This document shows, piece by piece, positions 17,164 to 26,190 of a stretch of 64,000 nt of DNA. Origin of the DNA: DASVUC01 sp038237225. GTDB lineage: Bacteria; Planctomycetota; Phycisphaerae; Tepidisphaerales; Tepidisphaeraceae. The stretch is from the NCBI GenBank assembly GCA_038237225.1, contig JBBRYX010000002.1:186001-250000 (forward strand), given 5' to 3'. Position 1 is the stretch's first letter. Every line of letters starts with the position of its first letter. The position numbers and the translations under genes were made by a program. Below the pieces are notes generated by a model. That model saw nothing but the letters and a program-made list of their open reading frames with translations. It made no database searches and was not told the origin of the DNA.

Positions 17164-18194
17164 CACGCCTTGCTGTTGTCGCCGGGCCGGGCGATTGCCT
17201 CGCGCATGTTCGTGTCCGCCTGCACGTTCTTCATCCGGTAATAGTCCATGATGCCGAAGTTTCCGCCGCGGAATGCTTCCGCCATCGCCTTGGGGATTTC
17301 CGCTTCAGCCAGGACGACGACCGCACGGTTCTCGGCCTGTTTCGCCACGTTCTCCTGCTCCTGCGCCACCGCGAGGGCGCGGCGTTTTTCCGCCTCTGCC
17401 TGGAAGCGCCGCTTGTCGGATTCGGCCTGATCCGCCTGAAGCTTGGCGCCGACGTTGTCGCCCACATCAATGTCGGCGATGTCGATCGAGAGAATTTCGA
17501 ACGCCGTGTTTGCGTCGAGTCCTTTCGCCAGCACCGCCTTGGAAATGTGGTCCGGGTTCTCCAGCACGTCCTTGTATTCCGTGGCCGAGCCGATGGCGGT
17601 GACGATTCCCTCGCCCACGCGGGCGATGATGGTTTCTTCGACAGCTCCGCCGACCAGACGTTTGATGTTCGTTCGCACGGTCACTCGGGCTTTTACCTTG
17701 AGCTGAATCCCGTCCTTCGCGACCGCGTCAATCGTCGCGCGCCCCATCGCCGCCGACGGCACATCAATCACCTTCGGGTTCACGCTCGTCTGCACCGCAT
17801 CCAGAATATCGCGCCCCGCCAGGTCGATCGCCGTCGCCATCTGCCAGCCGAGATCGATGTTGGCTTTATGGGCCGCGATCATCGCGTTGATCACCCGCCG
17901 CACGTCGCCGCCCGCCAGGACGTGCGATTCCATCTCCGCTGTCGTGATGTTCAAACCCGCGCGATATGCCTGAATGCGCGAGTCCACCACCACGACCGCC
18001 GGCACGCGCCGCAGCCGCATCCCGATCAAGTCGAAGATGCTCACCCGCGCCCCGCTGACGAGCGCCCGCACATACAAGCCGAGAAATTGAAACAGGATCG
18101 CGAACACCACCAGCAGCACGATCAACACGACGATCGCAATTCCCACCGCCAGCGGCTGCCAGGCATCCGCGCCCAAGATATTCATCATTCTCAT
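17163..18194 (-). CDS. floA: Flotillin-like protein FloA
   Basis: A 343-residue member of the FloA (UPF0365/YqfA) family that scaffolds membrane microdomains. It has a membrane segment at residues about 15-38 (VGIAIVVLIVLLVVFAIL), the family segment RLRRVPAVVVVDSRIQAYRAG, the SPFH-like core, and a C-terminal coiled region rich in Ala/Glu with ENRAVVVLAEAEIPKAMAEAFR. The ATG at 18194 overlaps the stop of the preceding NfeD gene (ATGA), and the following gene overlaps its own stop, so the operon is tightly coupled. NfeD-FloA pairing is well known in other bacteria. Confidence 0.93.
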   Translation of the reverse strand: MRMMNILGADAWQPLAVGIAIVVLIVLLVVFAILFQFLGLYVRALVSGARVSIFDLIGMRLRRVPAVVVVDSRIQAYRAGLNITTAEMESHVLAGGDVRRVINAMIAAHKANIDLGWQMATAIDLAGRDILDAVQTSVNPKVIDVPSAAMGRATIDAVAKDGIQLKVKARVTVRTNIKRLVGGAVEETIIARVGEGIVTAIGSATEYKDVLENPDHISKAVLAKGLDANTAFEILSIDIADIDVGDNVGAKLQADQAESDKRRFQAEAEKRRALAVAQEQENVAKQAENRAVVVLAEAEIPKAMAEAFRGGNFGIMDYYRMKNVQADTNMREAIARPGDNSKA

Positions 18195-18727
18195 GTCGTT
18201 CCTTTTTCCGTTTCCTTCACCACCGGCCGACCATCGGTCAGAGCCACAACGCGCACCGGCCTGGATGATGGGATGATCCCATATTCGCTCGTCGCTTCCA
18301 CGCGCAAACCCTCGAATTCACATTCACCCCACGGGCGAAGTTCGGTCACCGTAACGCCAACCTGACCGATGCACACACCCGCTGGCATCCCCGCGCCGCT
18401 GATTTCCGACAACACCAGCCGCTTTCCCATCGGCGTCTTGGGCCAAAGATTCACAAACGCCATCCACGCAAACGGCGTCAGCGCCGCGAGCGCCAGCAGG
18501 ATCCCAAGCCCCAGCCAGGCATTGATGAAGAAGCATGCCCCGACGCCCGCGAGAATGGAGACGACACCCATCACCCCCACGATGCCATGCGTCGGCAGAC
18601 CCAGCTCCGCCACCAGCAGAAACACACCCGCGCATCCCAGAACGAATGCCCACACACCCGGCGACATCACCGCTTCGGCAAGCAGCAACGGACCACGGAC
18701 AACTGACAACCAACAAGCGTCAAACAT
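18191..18727 (-). CDS. Short NfeD-type membrane protein with OB-fold C-terminus
   Basis: A 178-residue protein with several membrane helices (FVLGCAGVFLLVAELGL and following) and a C-terminal OB-like domain (MPAGVCIGQVGVTVTELRPWGECEFEG), the pattern of NfeD C-terminal proteins lacking the protease part. ATG at 18727 has GAGGG upstream and overlaps the previous stop by eight bases; with this start residues 6-15 come from an in-frame repeat. The ATG at 18667, after the repeat, is an alternative start. It sits between a full-length NfeD protease and floA. Confidence 0.8.
   Translation of the reverse strand: MFDACWLSVVRGPLLLAEAVMSPGVWAFVLGCAGVFLLVAELGLPTHGIVGVMGVVSILAGVGACFFINAWLGLGILLALAALTPFAWMAFVNLWPKTPMGKRLVLSEISGAGMPAGVCIGQVGVTVTELRPWGECEFEGLRVEATSEYGIIPSSRPVRVVALTDGRPVVKETEKGTT
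18685..18710. repeat. Repeat copy (family G) in the first codons of the short NfeD gene
   Basis: GCAACGGACCACGGACAACT matches the unit found at 7737-7766. It lies within the N-terminal codons of the short NfeD gene if the upstream start is used, or in the leader if the start at 18667 is used. Confidence 0.55.
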
Positions 18728-20258
18728 TCGCCCTCACCACGATTCGATTGCCGCCCACTTCGCGCACCACCACGCTCGCCCCGGAATGCACGTACCCCGC
18801 GTCGCTGACGACTGATGCAAGCCTGCCATCCGGATAACTGTCCGTGATGAATCGTGCCGATCCTCCAGGCTTCAGATCCGTCACCGCCACCCCGACATCG
18901 CCCACCGCCGGTCCAGTCTCGACCGGCCCACTTGTCAGCATGCTCAGATCCCCGCTGGTCGTCGTCAAAATGATTCGGTTGAAGTACGGCATCCTCGGCA
19001 AATACCGGCTCAGCCACATCCACAGAAGCAGCGAGCACCCAAGCCCCGCCGTCACCACGATCACGCCGTTCCCCATCGCCTGCCACGTGCCCTCCAGGTT
19101 CGGCCACACATGCGTTCCACCCGGCTCTTTTCCAACGAACGTCAGGATCAACCCGCCGATGACCATCAGCGCGCCAATAACGCCGGAGACGAAATGTCCA
19201 GGGAAGACGAAGATCTCAAACGCGAGCAGCGCCAAGCCGCCGAAGATAATCACCAGCTCCCACCACGTCGCATATCCCGTGAGCAGCGGGGCGCCAACCA
19301 GCAACCCCAGGCTGATCACCGCAATCGCCTCCGGCCCGCCATGTCCGGGTGTGCTGATCGCGATGTACAAGCTCTGTAAGAAAATCGTCAGCAGGATGAA
19401 CCGCATGAGATTTCCCGCCAGCAGCTCGACGATCTGATCGCCCACGCTCGGCTCAAACCGCCGCACGACTTGAAGGCTTCGCGCGCCGATGAGTGAATCA
19501 ACATTCCCCGCGGTCGACTTCGCGATGCCAAGCTTCATCGCCAGCGGCGTATGCACCGTCAGCAACCGATCCGCCGCATCCACGGGCGTCGGCACACCCT
19601 CCACCGCCGTCCATCCCTCATCCTTCAACTTCTTGTAATCGTCTTCGCCCACAAACCGCATCTGCCCATCACTATTCCTAACGTAATAGACCACCCGCCC
19701 GACGGCGACCATCGCCTCCGCCAGCAGTGGATCGTGTCCGTTGCGCATCGCGCTGTCATCAAAATCCGCCAGGATCGGGCTCTCCAGCTTCGCCCGCTCG
19801 GCCGGCGGAAGCTCCTGCAGCTTCCCATTCTCGCTCACGGCGATCGGCGCGCAATCGCCAATCACCGCGTTGTTCGCCATCACAATCTCATCACACGCCA
19901 TCGCGATCATCGCGCCGGCGCTGATGGCCTTGTCGTTCACATACGCAATCACGTGAACGTCAGACTGGTTCTTGATGTAGCGCGACATGTCCAGCGCGCT
20001 GGTGACCAGACCGCCATAGGTGTCGATCTGGAGGATGACCACCTGTGCCCCCAGCGCTCGCGCGGCGGCAAAGCGCTTGATCATGGTGTCGCGGGTGTAG
20101 TCGTCGATCTTCCCGCCGAGTGGGATAACCACGGTAGACTTGCCGCTGATCGAAGGCGCCGTAGTTACCACGGCCAGGGGCGCCGTCGCCGGCCCCGCCG
20201 CGAGCAGCGCCATGCCCGTGAGCAACCCGATCACGAGATGAACGATCGTTCCCCGCAT
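18720..20258 (-). CDS. NfeD family membrane-bound ClpP-class serine protease
   Basis: A 512-residue protein. After a signal segment (IVHLVIGLLTGMALLAAG) comes a ClpP/SppA-type protease domain with TYGGLVTSALDMS and the nucleophile Ser113 in KAISAGAMIA. Four or five membrane helices follow (about 290-420), then an OB-fold NfeD domain (VGDVGVAVTDLKPGGSARF). Start 20258 places the signal sequence at the N-terminus; the upstream extension is rejected. First gene of the NfeD-NfeD-FloA-small protein operon. The family is thought to cleave hydrophobic membrane-protein segments such as stomatin tails, which fits its FloA neighbour. Confidence 0.9.
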   Translation of the reverse strand: MRGTIVHLVIGLLTGMALLAAGPATAPLAVVTTAPSISGKSTVVIPLGGKIDDYTRDTMIKRFAAARALGAQVVILQIDTYGGLVTSALDMSRYIKNQSDVHVIAYVNDKAISAGAMIAMACDEIVMANNAVIGDCAPIAVSENGKLQELPPAERAKLESPILADFDDSAMRNGHDPLLAEAMVAVGRVVYYVRNSDGQMRFVGEDDYKKLKDEGWTAVEGVPTPVDAADRLLTVHTPLAMKLGIAKSTAGNVDSLIGARSLQVVRRFEPSVGDQIVELLAGNLMRFILLTIFLQSLYIAISTPGHGGPEAIAVISLGLLVGAPLLTGYATWWELVIIFGGLALLAFEIFVFPGHFVSGVIGALMVIGGLILTFVGKEPGGTHVWPNLEGTWQAMGNGVIVVTAGLGCSLLLWMWLSRYLPRMPYFNRIILTTTSGDLSMLTSGPVETGPAVGDVGVAVTDLKPGGSARFITDSYPDGRLASVVSDAGYVHSGASVVVREVGGNRIVVRANV

Positions 20259-20415
20259 GGCCGTATTGTAAGGACGCGCTGCCCGATCCCCCAAGCCTCT
20301 CCGCGTTATAACTTCCGCCGTAGATTTGAAACTGCAACCCCGGCATTCAGGGAAAACTGAGCCAAGCGCGTTTAATGTTTGACCAGAACTCCAACATCAG
20401 AATAAAACACCATGG

Positions 20416-20883
20416 ATGTCCCTCATCTCCACCCCACCCTTCCTCTTCTTCGACCCCGGCATCCTCGTCGACCGCGAACTCTCGCTCATCGGCACAAAGA
20501 CAACCCCCGCCGATGCCGCACGCAACCTCGTCCCCTGCTACTTCTTCGCGATGCGCGTCCGCTACCAGGACGTCGGCGCCATCAACCTCCGCATCGGTCA
20601 CACGCCCCACATCCAGCAATACGCCGGCCATATCGGCTACGGCGTCGACGCCGCCCACCGCGGCCACCACTATGCCGAGCGAGCCTGCCGCCTGCTCCTC
20701 CCCCTCGCCATCCGCCACGGCATCAACCCCCTCTGGATCACCTGCAACCCCGACAATACCCCGTCCAAACGAACCTGCGAACGCCTCGGTGCTCACATGG
20801 TCGAAATCGTGTCACTCCCCCAGGAAACAGACATGTACAATCGCGGCGAGCGCATGAAATGCAGATACCGCATCGACCTCTGA
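20416..20883 (+). CDS. GNAT family N-acetyltransferase
   Basis: A 155-residue protein with the GNAT acetyl-CoA-binding signature around residues 76-95 (GYGVDAAHRGHHYAERACR, where RGHHYA stands for the usual RGxGxA) and the following conserved ITCNPDNTPSKRTCERLGA block. Substrate is not predictable. It is flanked by minus-strand operons on both sides and is a lone plus-strand gene. The third-position preference for C matches the surrounding C-rich plus strand. Confidence 0.85.
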   Translation: MSLISTPPFLFFDPGILVDRELSLIGTKTTPADAARNLVPCYFFAMRVRYQDVGAINLRIGHTPHIQQYAGHIGYGVDAAHRGHHYAERACRLLLPLAIRHGINPLWITCNPDNTPSKRTCERLGAHMVEIVSLPQETDMYNRGERMKCRYRIDL

Positions 20884-20928
20884 TTCCACCGTGCTCCCGG
20901 AGTAGCATCAGAGCGTGCATCTCCCCTG

Positions 20929-20985
20929 TATCACGGGCATCTTGCCCCGTGTCTGCGATCTGGACACGGGCAAGATGCCCGTGAT
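20929..20985. repeat. Paired palindrome (family A), possible terminator
   Basis: Arms 20929-20953 and 20963-20985 are inverted copies (core ACGGGCATCTTGCCC) with one inserted C in the first. It fills most of the gap between the convergent GNAT gene and the GH99-like gene and could form one long stem or two small hairpins. No U-tract is seen. Confidence 0.75.
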
Positions 20986-21029
20986 GCGTGAAAACGAAGA
21001 CATTCCATTCCTGCGTGCGCGAGCGTGCG

Positions 21030-22115
21030 TCACTGATTGCCAAACACTTTCTGAATCACGCTCAGCTTCATCACGCCATCCGCCTGCGTCGGGGCGATGT
21101 ACCCTCCCTCGCCGAACTCGTTCCACGCATAGATCAGGATCATCTTCTGCAACCGATCTTTCCCGGCGGGGACGCCGAGCTTGTCCGGATACCGATCCAT
21201 CACCTTCCTCACCTCCAACAGCGCACCCAGCCACTCGCGATCATCCGGCCCAGAAAAACTTGGCCGCGCATCCCGCCACGGCCGCGGGTCCCAACCTGCC
21301 GGGACATACGGCACGTACGGCTTCGTCGACTTCTCCCCAAACCGCTTCCACGCCCCCTCCGCCATCGCGAGAAGTTCCGAGTACGGGTAGGGGTCCTGCT
21401 TTTTGTGCAGCGCGGGAACATCCATGTACGTCGTCAGGAAATCGTACGCCTCCACGCCTTCCGCCGCCGGCAGCGCCGCGGTCAACACGCCGCCGCTGAT
21501 GAGCAACTCTCCCACCCCCTCCTCCTTCGCGATCGCCCGCAACTTCCCCAGCCGCGCCGCCGCCTTCTCGTCTCCGCCCACCTGCTGACGAAGCGCCTCC
21601 ACGCTGTGCACCTTGAAAATCGCCTTCCCATCCACGTGCAGATAGCTCGCGTGCTTCATGAACGCGCACCATTCCCGGCACGCGCCCTCCCACTGCTTCT
21701 CATCGAAAATCCCGAACGGCCGGGTATTCACGTACTCAACCGTGAACTTCATCCGCCCGTTTTCGGGAGAGCTGGAGAAAAAATTCACTCCCGCATTCAG
21801 TTTGTCGAGATTGGGCGCTTTGAGATTATTCCCCTGGAAATACCACAGGAACTGAAAGAAGTTCACGCCGTGGTCCGCCGCCGCGACGATCTCGCGATCC
21901 ATCGTCCTCTGATCGTTGTACGCCCCCAGCGTCGCCATCCGACCCGGATACCGCTCGCGCCAATCCTGCCCCGACATCTGATACTTATCCCCCTCGCCTT
22001 CCCACCACCCCGAAAAATAATAAGCTCCCACCAACACCTCTGGCGCCTTCTCCACCGCCACGGCTCCGCGCGCCACGCCACTCAAGACGCACCAGACCAT
22101 CAGAAATTTCCACAT
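21030..22115 (-). CDS. Secreted glycoside hydrolase family 99/WbsX-like protein
   Basis: A 361-residue exported protein with signal peptide MWKFLMVWCVLSGVARGAVA. The mature part shows the GH99/GH71/WbsX-type pattern: VLVGAYYFSGWW at the first strand, DHGVNFFQFLWYF, and the near C-terminal IYAWNEFGEGGYIAPTQADG, in which WNE(F/W)GEG is highly typical. Relatives act on alpha-mannose-type linkages or are of unknown specificity. Start 22115 is chosen for the signal peptide; GAGAGG abuts it, so the ATG at 22100 is possible too. A degenerate family A palindrome lies just upstream. Confidence 0.75.
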   Translation of the reverse strand: MWKFLMVWCVLSGVARGAVAVEKAPEVLVGAYYFSGWWEGEGDKYQMSGQDWRERYPGRMATLGAYNDQRTMDREIVAAADHGVNFFQFLWYFQGNNLKAPNLDKLNAGVNFFSSSPENGRMKFTVEYVNTRPFGIFDEKQWEGACREWCAFMKHASYLHVDGKAIFKVHSVEALRQQVGGDEKAAARLGKLRAIAKEEGVGELLISGGVLTAALPAAEGVEAYDFLTTYMDVPALHKKQDPYPYSELLAMAEGAWKRFGEKSTKPYVPYVPAGWDPRPWRDARPSFSGPDDREWLGALLEVRKVMDRYPDKLGVPAGKDRLQKMILIYAWNEFGEGGYIAPTQADGVMKLSVIQKVFGNQ

Positions 22116-22124
22116 CCTCTCAGC

Positions 22125-22149
22125 GTAGCATGGCCGTCTCGCCCAAGCA
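22125..22149. repeat. Degenerate single-arm palindrome (family A)
   Basis: GTAGCATGGCCGTCTCGCCC resembles one arm of the copy at 63800 with one base changed. It lies immediately upstream of the GH99-like gene and may affect its leader. Confidence 0.5.
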
Positions 22150-22313
22150 TCTTCACATCCCGCGCATGATGCGCGCCGCCTCCTCGCAAAGCATCTCGAG
22201 CCCTCCAACTCGCGGCCTGAAACTCCCATAGAATAAATGCGCCTGCTCCACCTCATATCCTCCCTCCGCATACGCCTCTCGCGTCGGCACCCTGGGTCCC
22301 GAAAAATAAGAGC

Positions 22314-23591
22314 TCACTTCCCCTTCTCCGCCTTCCCCACCTCAACCTTCGGCGTATTTCCCAACACCACCGCCCACTCCCGGAGGACCTTCTCAAAATC
22401 CTCCTTCTTCGAAATCTCCCCATCCCCATTCCAATACGCCCCCAGATGGTGCCGGCTCACGAGCGCCCCCTCCTTCTTCTCCGGCGTCAGCACCACAATA
22501 TGCCCCCCGTTCGTCTTATCTTCCACACTCGGACTCGTCGCCGTACCCACCGTCTTGATCGGCTCCGTCCTCACATACTGACTCGGCAGATACGCCATCC
22601 CCATCCCCAGATGATCCGTCCCTTTTTGATTCCCATCCCCATCCACATACGCAAACCCCACCTTCGGCTCCTCGTTCCACGTTTCCTTCGGCAGATTCCG
22701 AATCCCAAGCCCTAACTGCAACCCCGCCAGCGCCTTCGCATCTCCCTTGATCTCCACCACATCATCAATCCCCCGATCATCCGACGTCAAGGTCAGCGTG
22801 CGAACGACCTCCACCTTCCTCCCATTCACCTCCACCGGCCCTTTCACGCGCACCTTGCTCAGCACCGGCCCATTCTCCCCCTCCACAATCTCAAACGCAG
22901 TCGTCGCAAAACTGTTCCGCCCCATCTTCTCCCCGTCGATCACATAAACCCCCGCCAATCCCGGCGAAGATCCGATCTTCAAAATGTCGATCCCCCAATC
23001 CCGCAACTCGTGATAGTCGCTCTTGTAAATCCTGCTCGCCAGGATCGCCCCCATCGCCTGCCCGGCCTTGGATTTTCCAAAGAGATCAATCGACATCCCC
23101 GTCGTATTCGCCCCCTCGCCCACCTCAACCCGAAACGCCATCTTGTTGTTCTCAAACGACCGGTACGCATGGTTCGGTCGAATATCCACCGATGTCTGTG
23201 GCTCAAACCGAACCCCCTTAATCTCCTGAGCCGTCGTATACAAATAATACGTCTTCGTTTCTTTCGCCTTCAGCGACACCGGAAACGTAATCACCCCGTT
23301 CACCACCTGGTGCGGCACCAGCGCCCCGCCCGCTTCCCCTTCCCGCGATGCAGTTCCGGACGGATCGACAATCACCGCCGTCCCCCGAGCCTCCGCCGCC
23401 ACATCCAACTTGTTCAACGCAATCCGCACCCCCATCCCATCCACCGGCACATCCGCCGAGTTCACTATCGTCACCGCCCGCCGCTCCGGAAACTTCACCG
23501 CCCCAAGCTCGTACCACCCCGCCGAAGAAGCCGGTGTCACCACGAACAGAAAAATCACCCCGAGCGACGACAAAAGTTTTTTGCGGATCAT
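22314..23591 (-). CDS. Secreted DUF4861-like protein
   Basis: A 425-residue exported protein. Start 23591 gives a clear signal peptide (LLSSLGVIFLFVVTPASSA). The mature part contains RPNHAYRSFENNKMAFRVE, the spaced GMSIDLFGKSK and a long strand-rich body, a pattern like DUF4861 proteins that accompany unsaturated glucuronyl or rhamnogalacturonan hydrolases. Function of that family is unproven. It lies beside a GH99-like gene in the same direction, 198 bases apart, consistent with polysaccharide breakdown. Family assignment is from memory of motifs and is moderate. Confidence 0.6.
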   Translation of the reverse strand: MIRKKLLSSLGVIFLFVVTPASSAGWYELGAVKFPERRAVTIVNSADVPVDGMGVRIALNKLDVAAEARGTAVIVDPSGTASREGEAGGALVPHQVVNGVITFPVSLKAKETKTYYLYTTAQEIKGVRFEPQTSVDIRPNHAYRSFENNKMAFRVEVGEGANTTGMSIDLFGKSKAGQAMGAILASRIYKSDYHELRDWGIDILKIGSSPGLAGVYVIDGEKMGRNSFATTAFEIVEGENGPVLSKVRVKGPVEVNGRKVEVVRTLTLTSDDRGIDDVVEIKGDAKALAGLQLGLGIRNLPKETWNEEPKVGFAYVDGDGNQKGTDHLGMGMAYLPSQYVRTEPIKTVGTATSPSVEDKTNGGHIVVLTPEKKEGALVSRHHLGAYWNGDGEISKKEDFEKVLREWAVVLGNTPKVEVGKAEKGK

Positions 23592-23628
23592 GATAGGTCC
23601 AAAGTATAGAGCATGACCCACGATACCT

Positions 23629-23652
23629 GTAGTGGCGACGCCTGCGTCGCCC
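23629..23652. repeat. Palindromic repeat (family B)
   Basis: GGCGACGCCTGCGTCGCC is a perfect-armed hairpin preceded by TGTAGT. A close copy in reverse orientation is inside the GH15-ferredoxin gene at 61609-61635. Here it is intergenic between the DUF4861-like gene and the deacetylase. Confidence 0.7.
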
Positions 23653-23667
23653 ATCTTCCCTCCAGGT

Positions 23668-24489
23668 TTACAATTCACCCCCCCCCGCCCCCATCTTCCC
23701 CTTCCGCAAAAGCGCCCGGCTTAATTTCACATACGCTTTCCCGCCCACCATCTTCGTCACCTTCTTCGCCTCCCAAAGCACCCGCTGCTTCAGCGACTCC
23801 ATCATCCTCCCACGCGCCAGCGCCGCCGCCACCGACGCCGGCATCCAATGCTTGATCGTACACCGCCCCAGCACCAGGCATTCCCCAACCTTTCCGCACC
23901 GGCTGGTAGGCTCTGAGTTAAATAGAAACCGAATCCCCGCCTCCTCCGCCGCCCGCGCCACCGCCGTCGAATAATACCCGCCGCAAACGGATGCGACCGT
24001 CACGCGCCCGCCCACAATCTCCGAAAGCATCTCCACGCTCCGTCCCCACTCCTCGCACAGCTGTTCCTTCGTGCACGCCGACATCCGCGTCGGATGCGAA
24101 TAAGAATGGCTCCCAATCACATGTCCCCGATCGTGCAGTTCCCGCACCTGTGCCGCGCTCACAAAACCCGCCGTTCCAATTCGCCCCGCGGTGATAAAAA
24201 AATGCCCCCGCCAACCATGCTTCTCCAGCATGTCCGCCGCAACCGTCGCCGCGCTCTCGCCTCCGTCATCGAACGTCATGCAGAAGGGCGCCCCATTCCC
24301 GCGATGATTCGACAGCTCTGTGACCTTCGTGCACAGCCCATGCGCCGCGCCATCGATCGCCTTCAGATGCTCTTCAAACCGTCTCCGCTCAATCTTGTAA
24401 ATCCCCGCCTCCGGCCCAGCAAAACCGCTCGCATCCTGCGCGCCCCGATCCACCACGTCGTGATACATCAGCGAGATCACCCGCATCAT
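23668..24489 (-). CDS. Polysaccharide deacetylase (NodB domain)
   Basis: A 273-residue NodB-type enzyme that removes acetyl groups from sugars. MT1 motif TFDDGGES, MT2 motif HVIGSHSYSHPT (metal His residues), and a later CGGYYST segment at the usual motif 3 position are visible. There is no signal peptide with the start at 24489, chosen because it overlaps the stop of the formyltransferase gene by four bases (ATGA). Coupling to a formyltransferase suggests modification of an amino sugar on a lipid or nucleotide carrier, as in ArnD/ArnA-type or O-antigen pathways; that is inference. A homopolymer C run near 23690 lies in its last codons. Confidence 0.85.
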   Translation of the reverse strand: MMRVISLMYHDVVDRGAQDASGFAGPEAGIYKIERRRFEEHLKAIDGAAHGLCTKVTELSNHRGNGAPFCMTFDDGGESAATVAADMLEKHGWRGHFFITAGRIGTAGFVSAAQVRELHDRGHVIGSHSYSHPTRMSACTKEQLCEEWGRSVEMLSEIVGGRVTVASVCGGYYSTAVARAAEEAGIRFLFNSEPTSRCGKVGECLVLGRCTIKHWMPASVAAALARGRMMESLKQRVLWEAKKVTKMVGGKAYVKLSRALLRKGKMGAGGGEL

Positions 24490-25271
24490 CGTTTCGCCTT
24501 CGCCCGCGCCCGCCGCTTCCATGCCACATACCTGCTCAACCAAGGCTGCCCCCACGCCCGCGATTCACGCCCAATCGTTTCCACCGGCCGCGCATCCCCC
24601 GCATGAATCTCCAAAAGCATTTGTTTCAACACATCCAGATTATCCAGCACCACCCGATGTTGCACGACAATGTGCGACTCCTTCACCTCATCCAGCGCAC
24701 ATCCGTAATAGCCATACGCCGGCCCAGTGTCCACACCAATGTCGACCTTCAAAAGCGTCATCCCCACCCGCTCCAAATCACCATTCGCCATCGCCCAGAA
24801 GCACCCATGCGCATTGCGATATTCCGGACAAATCCCCGGATGCATCACAAACGTCCCCGTCTTCGCCGCCCGAAACACCGACTCCTTCAATAGCGTTTTG
24901 CATCGAGCGATGATCAGGTCAGCCCCCGCCTCCCGCACGAACCGCTCCGCCTCCGCAGAGTTCGGGCTCTCGGTCAAAATTTCCCGCGCGCTGACACCCG
25001 GATACGTCCGGCGCAAGTCCTCAAGCTTCGCGCCCTCCCAAGCCCGGTCTTTCGCTGCCAAACGCAGCCTGTAATAAATCCGAAACGCCAGCACATCGAA
25101 AAACCGAAGTACCCCAACGCGCTGAACTTCCCGCCGAATCCGCTTCCACTTCCGCCCGCCCTTCTCCCGAATCACCACAATCCCCACCACCTCCGAAAAA
25201 GACCCCAACCACCGCGCAAGCCCCTCCCGATCCAGATCCGCGCCTTCATGACAAATCAATAAAGTCTTCAT
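24486..25271 (-). CDS. Formyltransferase family protein
   Basis: A 261-residue protein with the formyl-THF transferase fold. Diagnostic is MHPGICPEYRNAHGCFWAMANGD, corresponding to the HxSLLPxYRG and following helix of Fmt/ArnA/PurN proteins, and TLLKVDIGVDTGPAY, which contains the catalytic-site Asp (xDxGxxxGP). The Asn of the usual Asn-His-Asp triad is not evident near the start of the motif. Start 25271 follows a GGTGGG stretch. It is coupled to the downstream NodB deacetylase, so both probably act on the same amino-sugar-like substrate. Confidence 0.8.
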   Translation of the reverse strand: MKTLLICHEGADLDREGLARWLGSFSEVVGIVVIREKGGRKWKRIRREVQRVGVLRFFDVLAFRIYYRLRLAAKDRAWEGAKLEDLRRTYPGVSAREILTESPNSAEAERFVREAGADLIIARCKTLLKESVFRAAKTGTFVMHPGICPEYRNAHGCFWAMANGDLERVGMTLLKVDIGVDTGPAYGYYGCALDEVKESHIVVQHRVVLDNLDVLKQMLLEIHAGDARPVETIGRESRAWGQPWLSRYVAWKRRARAKAKR

Positions 25272-25298
25272 CCCACCCGCCACGCCGACCTGCCCCGG

Positions 25299-25796
25299 TC
25301 ATTCATGGAATGCATAAAATCCATCAAAACAAGGCTGGTCTTTCATTTTCATGATGCCAAAGTGCCGCAATAAAGCCGCGTCGTCAATGTCGTCAGAAGT
25401 GAATGCAGATGTCTGGCCCTGTTGATCAACCAACTCAATTTCAATACGAAAAGTGCTTTCAAGCAAGTATGTCACATGAATGGAATTGATTGCATCACCC
25501 TGAAGAATTCGCCAAACCATCAATAGCATTTCCGCCGAAGACGACGCCCCAACTGCTTGCAGAAACGCTTTAACTTTATGTTGGTTCTGTTCCAACTCCT
25601 CCAAAATTCCTTCTTCGTTTAGCGCAACCTCAATTCGTGACACCGCAAACCGATGACCATAGGAGGAAATCGATTGCTCAATCACCCGTTTTACGTGGCC
25701 GAGCGAGTGCGCCTCATCCCCAAAGGCTCGCAACAACCAATCTTCTCCACACTCGTGGATGATTGCCGTCAATCTTTCGTCGGTAATGAGTCTCAT
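25299..25796 (-). CDS. Hypothetical protein, third gene of a HYD1 island
   Basis: A 165-residue soluble protein with no recognised domain; it is rich in acidic residues and ends FDGFYAFHE. ATG at 25796 overlaps the stop of the upstream gene by four bases (ATGA), so both are translated together. The region has clearly lower GC and less codon bias than its neighbours, which suggests acquisition from outside. As a partner of a HYD1-type ADP-ribosyltransferase-like protein it could be an immunity or structural protein, but nothing in the sequence proves this. Confidence 0.6.
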   Translation of the reverse strand: MRLITDERLTAIIHECGEDWLLRAFGDEAHSLGHVKRVIEQSISSYGHRFAVSRIEVALNEEGILEELEQNQHKVKAFLQAVGASSSAEMLLMVWRILQGDAINSIHVTYLLESTFRIEIELVDQQGQTSAFTSDDIDDAALLRHFGIMKMKDQPCFDGFYAFHE

Positions 25797-26185
25797 GCTG
25801 CTTCTAAGAATCCCATGCGAAGGCAAGCATCTTCCAGCGAAGCCTGAATAGCGCGCAACAGAACGCTCATCTCGAGCTCCTCCGCTTCATCGACAACCAC
25901 GGTGATCTGTCCTCGGCGATATGAAAGAAGATGAATCATTGTGTTCGCATTGGAGGGATCTGCACCCAAACGTTCCCAGCACGCGAAAGATTCCGCATCT
26001 TTATAGAGCATGATCTCGTGAAGAAACTGAAAGGGCACCCGCGCATAAGCCAGGTATGTTTCGGCGGTATCCGCGTTCTCAATCACTGCTCGCCGCCATC
26101 GCCGTAGGATTGCTCGCACGGCGGCATCAAGCATCTCTGCAGGCTCCAAATCAATATTCAGAATAATGTCGTGACCACCAATCAT
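25793..26185 (-). CDS. Hypothetical protein, second gene of a HYD1 island
   Basis: A 130-residue protein without a recognised family: acidic, mostly helical in appearance, with one strand-rich block GQITVVVDEAEELEM. ATG at 26185 lies five bases after the stop of the HYD1-like gene and has GTGAG upstream; an ATG-like start at 26212 would overlap it. It is coupled to the next gene by an ATGA overlap. Low GC compared with neighbours. Confidence 0.6.
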   Translation of the reverse strand: MIGGHDIILNIDLEPAEMLDAAVRAILRRWRRAVIENADTAETYLAYARVPFQFLHEIMLYKDAESFACWERLGADPSNANTMIHLLSYRRGQITVVVDEAEELEMSVLLRAIQASLEDACLRMGFLEAA

Positions 26186-26190
26186 AAAAC

